From: Gordionus sp. m RMFG-2023
Lineage: Eukaryota; Nematomorpha; Gordioida; Chordodea; Parachordodidae
DNA length: 64,000 nt
Direction of reading: 5' to 3'
Assembly: GCF_954871325.1 (NCBI RefSeq)
Contig: NC_088776.1
Location: 19,344,052 to 19,408,051, forward strand
Below, one piece after another: positions 14,501-24,422 of the stretch. The notes below the pieces were generated by a model. That model saw only the letters and a list, made by a program, of their open reading frames with translations. It did no database searches and was not told the DNA's origin. The stretch's first letter is position 1. Each line of letters opens with the position of its first letter. A program made the translations under genes and the position numbers.

Positions 14501-16380
14501 TTTGGGTCAGCATTGTAATTATTTAGCAAGTTCACTAGCTCATCCTGCCCAAAAATAGAACTCAGCATCAACGGAGTTCTGACGAAATATATTTTGAATG
14601 ATTTTATTAATTTGTTATGTGATTCAAAAAAAAATCAATGATTGGTATAAAGTATTAAACTTGAGTTCACTATCTCTCACGTTTGGATCAGCTCCATTTT
14701 CTAATAAAAGTTGTGTTGCTATTTTATCTTTGTTAGCAACCGCAACATGTAAAGGTGCTATACCTTCCTAAGAAATAAAATAAAAGATTGAATCAATATA
14801 TATATAATTAAATTATTTACTATTTTATTATAAAAATATTTATTATATTTCGTCGTCACCACTGCAAGACCCATTTTTGAAATTGTTCAGTAGAGACAAA
14901 AAACTATTCTAACTGATTATTATTATAAATGAATTTTAACTTTTAATTATAATACTCCTTCATTAGAATGGTTTTCAAAAAAATATTCATATAAGCGAAC
15001 CCCATGCCAACGAGGTTTGGATAATGTTCAAAATTTGATTTTACAATTTTTTTAAAAAAAATTTATTAGCAAATATTTGAAAAAAAAATATATATAAATT
15101 ATGAGGGTCTCTGACTTGTTTTTTTTCGTTTTAAATATGTGGCTATGTTATTTGATAAAAAAAATAGTTTTAATTGGTTATGGAGACACGATTTTTTGAG
15201 AGATGATAGCTGGCTTATAGTGAGCCCATTTATCCAAAAAAACATATTTAGAAAAAAATGCTACTTACGAGGTCTTACAGTGGTGACGACGATATTTAAA
15301 GATGCTTTTTATTTAAAAAAAAAAAAACTTTATCCTTGATGTTTAAATTGTCTGAATATCCAACCAAAATTTTTGTAGCATCCTCAAAAGAATTCTTTAG
15401 AGCGTAATGTAAAGCGGTTGAACCTGTGTCATCGGTTACTAAAGCGTTAGCCCCTGATTCGAGCAAATAGTAAGCCAAATCGGGGTGATTATAAGCTATG
15501 CACTTTCGTTTATATTAGTAAAAATTACAAAATCTGATTAAAAAACTACTAATGCATATTACGATTGATCTAATTGATTTCAAAATATATTATGATAGAG
15601 TTCAAACCATTGTGGAGTAATATTCTTGAAAGATATATTTGTCTTAACATACAAAAGTATTCTAAAATGAGCTCACTATAATCAATGGAGTCATCCCAAA
15701 TTTATCTCTAAAATCTAGGTTAGGGCAGTATTGCAGAATCGCTTTTAGTATGTCCAAATGCCCATTTAAACATGCGATATGTATTGGCGTTCTAAGATTA
15801 ATATAATTTATATATAGAATCTTTTCAGCTGTTGGTTAAAATACACATTATGATTTAAAATGTTATCTGAAAATTTCTATGTTAATTAATTTTTAAAATA
15901 TATTAATTTATTATATTACCTAACAAATATTTTAAAATTCTTATTTAAATAAGAAAAACCCTTAGAATTAAAATATGAAGAATTAATCATTTAAGGAAAT
16001 GCAAAGTAGCCTACTTTATAATAAACCAATAAATTCTTAATCAAATATAATTATAATATAGAATTTGGGAAAAAAAATAACTATACTATGAATAAGATTA
16101 CATACCTATCATTTTCATCTTTCATATTTATGTCACTTTTTAACAAGAGAGATTCCACTTTCTCCAATTTACCATCTACACAGGCTTCATGAAGCTTTGA
16201 ATTCATGGGACTTTTTCTACCCCTCGAAAGTCTCAAATCTTTATTATCCAATTTATTTCTGAATTTCCTAACTTTGGATTTCACCTTGGAAGTTATTAGA
16301 TTAAAATTTTGCGAATTCAAGAAGGAATACTCATTATTATAACTTTGGGCTCTACCATATAATTTCAAAACTTTTTTCAT
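2596..16380 (-). CDS. ANKRD26-like ankyrin-repeat / coiled-coil protein, multi-exon
   Basis: Exons in transcript order: 16380-16106, 15791-15677, 15502-15329, 14767-14661, 14578-14451, 14093-14043, 13913-13867, 13802-13769, 13709-13669, 13605-13527, 13343-12082, 12018-11931, 11875-11779, 10498-10432 (weak), 9972-9634, 6753-6586, 6521-6475, 4922-4845, 4147-4046, 3996-3947, 3883-3721, 3672-3591, 2907-2827, 2709-2596. Frame is kept across all joints of the first 17 exons (about 1039 residues) and within the later groups; the joints after 6475 and after 3591 do not match in phase, so an exon is probably missing at each. Order: basic N-terminus starting MKK, about five ankyrin repeats, a long acidic Ser/Asn-rich linker, then coiled coils. 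This matches the ANKRD26/CCDC144/POTE group, whose human ANKRD26 is a basal-body and centriole-associated protein. Family assignment is inferred from architecture and remembered sequence; function here is not shown. Confidence 0.65.
4541..4694. mobile_element. Fold-back MITE
   Basis: A 154-base element whose ends are inverted copies: TAGTGGGATCCAATTCC on the left and, after reverse complement, TAGTGGGATCAGATCC on the right, each leading into ACGATTTAACAG. The repeats cover about 35-40 bases per side and the middle is AT-rich. TA on both flanks would suit a Tc1/mariner-type target, but this is only suggestive. It sits in an intron of the ANKRD26-like gene. Confidence 0.7.
5275..5950. mobile_element. 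Non-autonomous hAT-like element with poly-C tract
   Basis: The left end reads AAGTGATGAGAACCCGACC, then about 20 consecutive C (5292-5311); the right end, reverse-complemented, reads CAGGGATGTGAACCCTCC. Both ends carry clusters of GAACCC/GGGTTC. The interior is AT-rich and non-coding. The CAGGG start is hAT-like. Flanks TCTGTGAG and GACATGAG agree only partly, so a target duplication is unproven. It lies in an intron of the ANKRD26-like gene. Confidence 0.5.
6891..9205 (-). mobile_element. DDE-type transposon with about 0.65-kb terminal inverted repeats
   Basis: The left arm (6891 to about 7550) and right arm (9205 back to about 8515) are inverted copies. Both start TATGGTS and ATTCCATATCAAATCAAC, and share CAACCCGACCCCCTTTAAT and the TATCTCGAGAAATAATTAT region. 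Between them, on the minus strand, is a decayed transposase-like gene. Flanks are TA-rich (ATATATGG and CCATATAT), so a TA or TATA target is possible but unresolved. The arms differ by small insertions and substitutions, so the insertion is not recent. The element occupies an intron of the ANKRD26-like gene (6754-9633). I do not assign it to a named superfamily. Confidence 0.75.
7655..8470 (-). pseudogene. Transposase-like gene (FSDGA / AEWHFF family), degenerate
   Basis: Minus-strand pieces read, in order: FKQWIAADRTTLETLTKSAD, GEFLVIAEISENYAFVVQ, AKIYYFSDGANQYKNKDFIN, HENDFGIKAEWHFFETAQGK, KRLAA followed by ASLQRPY, and an open frame 7849-7655 ending LEGRFLRAKRI...SSKILFP. From memory this is a family of uncharacterised animal proteins, frequent in repetitive insect and cnidarian genomes, with motifs close to CDFAENYAF, YFSDGA.QYKN and AEWHFFATSHGK. 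I infer an RNase-H-fold DDE transposase: the Asp of SDG and an acidic residue near NENDFG or AEW are candidate catalytic residues. The first expected Asp (CDFAENY) reads AEISENY here. Several stops and frame changes show it is dead. Confidence 0.6.
10760..11350. repeat. Possible old TIR element, ANKRD26-like intron
   Basis: The stretch contains facing motifs: AAACCGTTATGAACGGTT near 10952-10970 and, reverse-complemented, AAACCGTTATGAATTGAACC near 11233-11255, plus CATAGTCAGAGC facing CGACCATAAGC. This suggests a decayed element of a few hundred bases, similar in style to the CGGTTC-rich hAT ends at 27.5 and 28.95 kb. Boundaries are not resolved and it holds no open frame. Confidence 0.3.
11779..13913 (-). 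other. Acidic linker exons of the ANKRD26-like gene
   Basis: Seven exons join in frame across introns of about 55-64 bases; three are micro-exons of 34, 41 and 47 bases. The large exon 13343-12082 encodes 420 residues rich in Ser, Asn, Asp, Lys and Ile, with no globular domain that I recognise. Two short acidic tryptophan modules stand out, IWDDSSDDLGEPF (spanning a splice joint) and EEYIWSDIEENN; ANKRD26 has an acidic Asp/Trp stretch after its ankyrin repeats. A polyproline-like SIPPPIIP follows the first module. The last exon (11875-11779) begins a coiled coil, DDLQKIMFQNDNFTRKLEKL. The open frame on the opposite strand at 12485-13144 is a shadow. Confidence 0.65.
14043..16380 (-). other. 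Ankyrin-repeat exons of the ANKRD26-like gene
   Basis: Six exons. The ATG at 16380 opens a basic leader (KSKVRKFRNKL) and the first repeat, SKLHEACVDGKLEKVESLLL. Later repeats show TPIHIACLNGHLDILKAIL, YYLLESGANALVTDD with TALHYAL, APLHVAVANKDKIATQLLLE and TPLMLSSIFGQDELVNLL. Each has the TPLHxA helix start and the G-A-D/N turn. The block ends with NAYEYAIQF spliced to NNISCAEILQ, which resembles the last repeat of POTE/ANKRD30 proteins (TAREYAV). An in-frame TAA at 14445-14443 lies just past the donor I chose (GTTTAT at 14450); stopping there would give a short ankyrin-only protein. The phase fit to 14093-14043 and beyond favours splicing. Confidence 0.8.
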
Positions 16381-17005
16381 AAAAATATTTGTTAATATTT
16401 AAAATTTTAATATTAATAAGTTTAATAAATTTATAGCGTCCTAATCTAAATATGGGATCGAAAAAAAAAGAATAAAACCAATATTTCCACCTTTACATCC
16501 CTTTGTTCGATGGTTTCATTTTTTATTTTATTTTTACATTATAACAAAAATCACCTGAGATTACATTCAATATCGATCCATTTGAATATTTATCCCTTCT
16601 TATTATTTTTTTTATATCGATTTTACGCACGTTAAAATAATTTATTCTTAATTGTATCGTCGTTGGATTATTGGAAATATATTTTAATTTTTTAATTTTT
16701 AATAGTTCTAGCCTATATGGGAGGATTTAATACCCATTGAGTAAATATTATAATTCATAAACAACTCCATATGTATTCCCACCGTTTTTGACATATGTAT
16801 TTATTGACCAACCAGGATATTCATTTCATTATCATTATAATTTTAAATTCTACCAATTATCATTTATTGTTAAATTTAAAGATAAGAGAATTTTTGTTAA
16901 TTAATAGTTTTGAGAGATAAGTATAAGCTAATTTTTTTAAAATTTAACCCCATGATAATTCAAAAAAACTTAAATACTTCCTTAATTGTATACGTTGTTG
17001 CAGGG

Positions 17006-17186
17006 TAGTGTTGCTAAACGTCTCGACATATAAAAACGGTCAACCCTTCTAGCCAAAAATAGATCTGGCTTATAGATAGCTAAAAGGTTTGGACATTTAT
17101 TAATGAAATCTAGAGGCTTGCGTAATATTTGTTGACTAAAGCATTAGGTTAATCGTTTTTAAAAATCTAACCATTTAACAATACTA
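17006..17186. mobile_element. MITE of the TAGTGTTGTTAAA family with perfect 8-bp duplication
   Basis: A 181-base element. Its left end reads TAGTGTTGCTAAACG and its right end, reverse-complemented, TAGTATTGTTAAATGG. It is flanked on both sides by the identical octamer TTGCAGGG (16998-17005 and 17187-17194), the 8-base duplication typical of hAT transposition. Non-coding. Relatives lie near 36.63, 39.04, 39.84 and 61.39 kb. Confidence 0.85.
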
Positions 17187-17194
17187 TTGCAGGG

Positions 17195-19420
17195 TTTAGC
17201 ATTGAGAGCTATATCATTGTTTCGGGGTTTATACAAATTTGAAATATTTATTCATTTATCACGATTTTGAAAGACATGATACTAGGAATCATATTTTAGT
17301 ATGGATTGAGCATCTAATACTTTACCTTGTAAATTTTTGACAATTTTGCCGTAAATTTTTAAAATTTATATGAAAATCGATATATAAAAATGAATATATA
17401 AGTTCAAGGTTTAAATGGCCTGGACCAAAGTTAGGTTTTTATCTTAGAGATATCGTTGCTTTATTTTTGAAAAAAAGAAGAGATACAAGGATTTCAGACC
17501 GGGACTATTTGACCGAATTTTGGAAAAAATCTAACTTAGAAATAACTATATTCTAATTTATAAAATGCTATTAGATACAACAAACATACTTTTGAATTTA
17601 ATATTTTTTTCTCAAAAACGATTTTGGTAAAAATAAATTTTTTACCCGACGAATTTCGCTGGTGTTAGTAGAATCAAATGATTTATAAAATCTCTATAAA
17701 ATAAATTAATATATATTTATTCCATTCTTTAGATTCACAATGTTTTATTGATAATGATATATTTAAGACTTGCATTAGAAATATTTTATTTTTTTGATTT
17801 TTAAGCCTGAGCCCGTCCCGAAATTTTTAATCAAAAAATATAAATTAAGTGTATTTGTATAAAATTAGAAAAAATAAAACATCAACCTAAGAGAAATTTA
17901 AACATAATTTTATTTTAATAGATAAAGCCAAAACTTCATTTTTTATTTTTTTAAAATATAATTGTCTAAATCCGAGCCCCAATTAAAAGTAAAATAGTAC
18001 CCCACCCCCTTTTCTGCAAATTTAAGCCAAGTTTTTGCTAGGCTTTAATATACATACCAAAATTCTTATGAAATGAGAAATTGTCTCAACTAGTCCTGAT
18101 TATACTAGACATTCGAGGTTAATATCATTATCAACTCCTAATAATACATTTAAACATGACTTTTTCAAATATTAAAATAGAATTTTAATTTTTATATAAA
18201 GCTTATTTATAATTTTTAAAACTGTTAATAGTAATACAATTACAATATATAGTATTGATATATATTTATTTTGACCTTTAAAACACATTTTTATCATAAT
18301 TTTTTTTAAAAATAGTTAAGGAATATAAAATGTAATTTGAGCCAATATTATGAATGTTATTATAGAAATAAATTTGAACCAAAAATTTTTGGTTACCCCT
18401 CACGCCAACTAGACAGTTTTATATACTTATATCATTTGCTTACAAAACATTATGGCTAAAGAAATCACATATTTACCCTAGTATCACTTATACTCAGGTT
18501 AAAAAAATATAAATAAAGGATTTTATAAAGAAAACTTATAAATGATTAAGGTGGAAGAAGGAGGATGTTTAAGATACTTTTTTTTCGAACCTGAATAAAT
18601 TCAATATTATGACACCAATCTGGATAAATAATTCTGAATCCCAAAAGTATAAGTTTTCATAAAATAATTAATATATTTTTATAAACAAATGTTTTTTCTT
18701 GGCCCCAACGTATTTCATCGTGTGGTTTAACACATGTCGTAAGTTGGCCCACCAAAAAATGAAAGCCTAAATATAAAATTGCATAATTTTCCTCGATATA
18801 GTTATAAATGAGACTAGAGGCTTCAAAGTATAATAATTTATTGATAATTTAATATAAATGATTAAATTAATAATTAAATTAACAAATAAGTAAATGAAAT
18901 TTAATTTAGGGATTTTTTTTAGATATTTTTAAAAATTTCTGAAAAGAAAAGGAAATTAAAATGAAAAATTATTTAAATAAGTAGATAATAATAAACTAGT
19001 TACTTTAGTATAAATAACATTCCTTTATTTAACTATGTATTTATTTTAATGATAATATATAATAAAATAAATTTCAAACTAAAAATTTTATACAGATTAT
19101 TATATTGAAAATTTATTGTAAATGACTGTATTTTAAAAAAAATATAATTACAATAAAATATAAGTAATTCTTAAAAATATATAATTTAACAATTAAAATT
19201 AATAGAAATGATTATATTTACAAAATATAAATAACTCTTATTGCAAATGTAATATTTTATTAAAAATATATAATATAAATAATATATAAATATTATTTAT
19301 GACTGAGAATTTATTATAATTAAGTCTTGCATATAAAAATTTTATGATTAAGAACATATTATAATTATATTGCAATTTTGAATTTATAAAGAGTTTATTT
19401 TTTCTCTGAGATTTGGCTAA
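17195..19420. other. Intergenic AT-rich DNA without a recognised gene
   Basis: No convincing coding sequence on either strand. Short GAGCCCGTCCCG and CCGAGCCCC pieces near 17.81 and 17.97 kb resemble decayed ends of the GGGCCGGGCC-type hAT family. The rest is AT-rich sequence with no structure that I could define. Confidence 0.5.
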
Positions 19421-19424
19421 TGAT

Positions 19425-19745
19425 CTAGAATCAAATTTTTATCTAGAATAATCTCCTTATAAATATTTAATAGGTCTAATCTATTTAACCTCTTTTCACT
19501 GGTGCTATTTCTTAAATAGGTTTTTAACCTTTTCAAAGTTGAAAAAGACCTTTCATTAGTGCAGGCAGGTAATAATCGGTAAGGTAGCTAAAATAAAAAT
19601 AAAATGTTTTGATATTAGGCAGGGAATCTAAAGTGCAATTACACATAAAAAAGGCCTGCAAAATATTTTTTGGTCTCAAAGAGTACTCTATCCTGTCGAG
19701 ATTTTTATACCAAAATTTGACATCACAAAGTAAGTTATCATACTA
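19425..19745 (-). mobile_element. hAT transposase C-terminal relic
   Basis: On the minus strand, CDVKFWYKNL (about 19.71 kb) is followed by PACTNERSFSTLKRLKTYLR, NSTSEKRLNRLDLLNIYKE and a stop near 19.42 kb. These are the linker and hATC dimerisation motifs of the same transposase type as in 1-1027, where the text is ECQLWYKRL and TATNERTFSSLRRLKT. The joining segment is out of frame and the upstream transposase is absent, so this is a fragment of a dead copy. Confidence 0.75.
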
Positions 19746-19769
19746 TCCTGATTAATCATCAGAGTAAAA

Positions 19770-21950
19770 CTCTTTTCTTAATATCTTCTCGCGTTTCAAG
19801 TGCAATCAACAATCAAGACTTAACCGGCAGAATAATAAAAGCTTACTGTTTATCTTTACCAAATTAAACGATTTCTCTTTCAATTAAAAATTAAAAAAAT
19901 AAATTAAAATTTTTAAAACTATATAATTTGTTTAACAATATAAATTATATAATTAAATTTATAATTGTTTTTCAAAAATCATCATTCTAGATATGCTGAT
20001 CAAACCTTTACTCCATCCTCGGCTCTACTATCCCATAAATTTAATTTTTAGTTCATATAATTTAATTTAAACCATGTGAATTTTAAATTGAAAATTCTTA
20101 TTTGTTTTTTTAAATATATTTCATTTTGATATCGTACATAATATTTAATTTCCGTTTTATAAATAAAATTATTCACAAATTAAAAAATAATTTTATTTTG
20201 TCTACACCACTGATCAATGAGATGATAATTATAAAGAGACATACAATAATAGGAAAAATTATCATTATGATAATAAATTTCAAAATAACAAGAACTTCAA
20301 CAAAAATGAATTACATAATTTATTACCAAATTTTCAAAGATAAATCTTGCAGCAAAAATATTGAGATAAATAATCGATTTAATTTAGAGATAATACCTGG
20401 TTTATTCATGGCTGATCATGATTCTGATTCTTATAGAAACTGGAAAAACATTAATTTGCTAAATAGGAGAATTTTTAGTGAATATAAAATACAAAATGTT
20501 ATGGACATAAACATATTAAATTAAAAATTTGAAGATAACAACTAAAACTGTAATAATTTCAATAGAATTCATATATGAAAATAAAATAGAATCATGTGAT
20601 TTAAAATATATAAATCATATGATAAAATATAAAAAAATACATGTTAAAAAATGTGATAATAAAATTAATTTAATTAATATTAAAGATGATAAAAAATCTT
20701 GTGATAAACAAAATTTCAAAGATAATAAAATCTAAGTTATAAAAATAAAAGTATTTTAAAGAGAACAGATGACAATATTAAAACTAAACATCTAAATTTT
20801 AGAAATCTTTTCAAATATGAGATAAGGAAATTATTTTGTAAAAATTTGATGGTTAAAGGATTTATTCAAAAAGCGACGATGATCTGAAGACGAATAATAA
20901 TATTAAAATACTTTATAAATTAAAAAAAAACAAGTGTGGAATTCAAATTTTAAAAAAAAGAAGAGGGAAATGTTCATAAAATTTTATTTGCATATTTTAA
21001 CCTCATGGATTGAAATTATTAATATAAAAATAAATAAAAATTTTCATATAAAATGCAATATTAATAATATAAAACAAATGTAAAATGTGGCAAATAAATG
21101 CAAAACATGAAATTCGTATTTGATACTATATATTAATTAATCGATACAAATTATTTATTCTAATATTCGATATTCAATTCAAAATATTCTATGATTCAAT
21201 ATTCCAAATACGATTATTATCCTTATTCTATATATTATTCCAATATACGATTATTATCCTTATTCTATATATTATTCCGATATAAATTATTTATTCCATT
21301 ATCATTTCAATTCCAAAATTATTTTATAGATAAATTGATGCAGATAAATTAACAAATGATAATAATATTACAAACAATGACAATAACTATAAATGATAAT
21401 GATTAACGAAATCAACAAGCTAATGAGATGATGATGATCAAGCTAATGATATGACGATTAGGATAACAAACTAGCGATAAAAACAAACCAACGAAAAAAA
21501 TAATGACTAGGCAACAAAAACAATGGCAAAAACATTAAACAACGAATTTGACAAAACTTAACGATAACCGCTCACTTCAAATTACAACGAGGAATATTTT
21601 TTAAAAAAGTGTGGTATGTTATATACTAGAAATATTAATAAATTAAAATATTGTTTAATTATATATTTGGTCATTAAATAGTATTTATAAGTTAAATTTT
21701 ATTTCGTTCCTTCACATAATTATTTTTTGTTAGATTATAAATGGTAGCTAAGATTTTTTTAGTAATAACACTATAGCATCGTGGTTTGGCAAATATCGCC
21801 GCTTAAGGCCGTGTATTTTTTAGGCGGGTATTGATTGATTTTGTAGGGGCGTTTGCCTCCATCAAATTTTCTGCCATGTAGACGCTATAAATGTTTTTAA
21901 GGACAGATAATGAAACAAAAGTAATTAATACATTTAAAAAAAGCATCAAT
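19770..21950. other. Intergenic AT-rich DNA, no supported gene
   Basis: Open frames at 20126-20735 encode strings of Ile, Lys and Asn as expected by chance in about 80 percent AT; no known domain is visible. Short tandem iterations of TATTCYATATATTATTCC occur around 21.2-21.3 kb. A GC-richer patch at 21775-21890 (CGCCGCTTAAGG, GGGGCGTTTGCC) may be a repeat end but has no partner that I could find. Confidence 0.5.
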
Positions 21951-21959
21951 TTTATCGCA

Positions 21960-24050
21960 TTATAATCCGAAAAAGCTAGTAATTCTAGCTACAGACGCAT
22001 CTCAACATTGAATATAGGATCAGTTCTATCTCACATCATTAACAACGAGGAAAAGCAGGTTGAGTCGCTACTCGAACATCAAATGCCACCGAAGAAATTA
22101 CAGTCATATAGAGCATAAGGCTTTAGCAGGCATATTTGGTTTAATTAAATTAAAACAATATTTAATTGGTAATAATTTTACTATAATCACTGATCATAAA
22201 CCACTTACATAGAGAACCCAGATAAAAGAACATATATGTCGTCTAACAAAATAAAAGAAAAAAAAACAACTTACCAAAATCCAAAATATATAAAAAAAAA
22301 GAACTTACAAAAAATCAATAAATCAAAAGAACCCGAAAATGAGGGAACTTACAAAAAATCAAATAACTTACGAAAAATATCAGAACTTACAACCAAAGGA
22401 TTACACAGATATCTCAATACTACTTCGATAACTCTTATAAATCAAACTTAATAAAACAAAATCTCAGAAAATTAATTCTTCGTTTTTGAAAATTTCAGCA
22501 CAAATGATAATAGTTTTTTTTATTTTAAGCACATAAAAAAAAATTAATCTTATAATTTTAAGCATAAAAAAATTATTTTATAAATTTAAACATAAAAAAA
22601 TTGCTGATCGTTTTGAAAATTTAATCACAAAAAATTAATGATGATATAAAATCACTTTTTTAAGCATAAAATTCATAATGAATAATAAAAAAATTTTTCC
22701 ACAAAACTATAAAAAAATATCATGATATAAAAAAAATCTAAGTTTTTTCATTAAAATGATTGACATTTTTACTAATTTTATATAAACAAAAGGAAAAATA
22801 TTGCGAACTACGACATCGTCAAGAGTAAGATGGTCATTAATAATAGAAAATGATGATTATGAATTGCAAATTGGAGGAACGAAAAAAATAGCGATGATAG
22901 GCTTTTCCGTTACTCCCAATTGACGGTAAACAATCTGCTTGGGAAGAGTTGGATATTAATTTAATAGTATCGGTTGCTCCACAATTTATTTAAGCGTTAG
23001 ATATAAAATCACTCACAAGAAATGACCTAGGAGAATCACGTTTCGTTAGCTGCGTGGCCGAAAATGACAGAGGAAAATCTAAAACCGTTTTTCCAGCGCT
23101 CTATTTTACATATGGGGCGCCAGGGTTATATTAAAACATAATTATAAAGACAATGTTTGGTAGCTTAAGATTAACAAAGACATAGAATTTCATGGTAAGG
23201 ATTGTGGAATATATCAAACAAATAACCCTAACGGTAAAAAAAAGGAAAATGACACTCCACAAAGAAACCATAGGGAAGAATTTATTAAGATTTTACCGAA
23301 CCAATTAACCGATATATTATCTAGTAATAATAGATAGTTTCTATAAATGACCTGAAATACATTATCTTTCGACAAATAATTTTACTGAAGTAAGAAAAAT
23401 ATTGTTAAGACTTTTTGCTATTTTCGGTTATCCCATATTGTTACGGATATTGGGCCTCCATTTCAAAATTGAGCAGTATATGTGGCAAACAATTAGCTAG
23501 AAATGTATATGCACCTTACCACCCAAAATCCAACGTAGAAGCGAGCGGTTAGTACAAACTATTAAGAGTTTTTTTAAAAATACCTAATGATTTTAATAAA
23601 ATACAAGATTTTCTTATCAAAATACTCCACAAATAACCACAAAACAATCACCAAACTCTATTATGCTATAAATTTTTAAGAGTTTTTTTTAGAAAAACAC
23701 AATGTTTATAATAAAATAAAAGATTTCCTTTTTAATCATCACTCCACAAATAGCCACAAAACAATCACCAAGTTCAATTATGCTAAGGTTTAACCCATAG
23801 GATCCTTACAATTAATAAAATGAATATATCTTCACCGATACATGCCCCCTTACCAGATTTTTTAAAATATAAATGAGAAAGTATATACAAAAGATTTTAA
23901 AAAAGATATTAGGATACCAGATATCATTGTTAAACGAATAGGACCAATGACTTTTTAGCTGAGACTAAATTAGGTTTATGAAGAAGACATATTAATCATT
24001 TAAAAGACAGGTTCAGAAATTCCAATTTCATAAATAGAGAGGAAGGAAGA
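21960..24050 (+). mobile_element. Ty3/gypsy LTR retrotransposon fossil, broken
   Basis: Fragment of the pol region. RNase H-type text is visible around 21.97-22.2 kb (KALAGIFGLIKLKQYL, FTIITDHKPL). Integrase-type text follows around 23.4-23.57 kb, including the YHPKSN-like patch and VQTIKSFF. No LTRs, gag or complete pol domain were identified, and it carries many breaks, so it is an old, dead copy. A segment of about 110 bases near 23.56-23.79 kb is present twice in tandem. Orientation is plus. Confidence 0.8.
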
Positions 24051-24090
24051 GAAGGAGAAACTATGCAAATCATACTACGAATGGATGAAA

Positions 24091-24254
24091 TTGATCCTAT
24101 ACAAAAATCCATAGCCAAAAACATTGATCCTATAAAAAAACTCGATAGCCAAAGACATTGATCCTATACAATACTCGATAACAAAAGACATTGATCCAAT
24201 ATAACTCGATAGCCAAACACATTGATCCTACACAAGACTCGATAACCAAAACCA
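24091..24254. repeat. Minisatellite, unit about 33 bp, five copies
   Basis: Five imperfect tandem units built on CATTGATCCTATACAA followed by ACTCGATAGCCAAAGA. Units are about 30-34 bases, vary by small indels, and have no spacers. It adjoins the downstream edge of the Ty3/gypsy fossil. The units abut directly, so it is not a CRISPR array. Confidence 0.8.
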
Positions 24255-24422
24255 ATGATATATAAAAACACCATCAATCATATATGAAAAGATTTCGATA
24301 GTACGGATCAACCCGTAGTAGGGAAGTAAAGTACAATTAGCCGTTATCTTTAAACGGATAAGAAAGCAATTTATAAATAAAGTAATTGGTAATAAGATAA
24401 ATTATTAATCAAATATATTTGT

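Noticed and set aside
20126-20735. Two open frames rich in Ile, Lys and Asn
   Set aside because: Composition is that of random AT-rich DNA; there are no motifs, no splice context and no similarity to a known domain.
24091-24254. Possible CRISPR-like array
   Set aside because: Units are contiguous and imperfect with no unique spacers, and the window is eukaryotic; it is a minisatellite.
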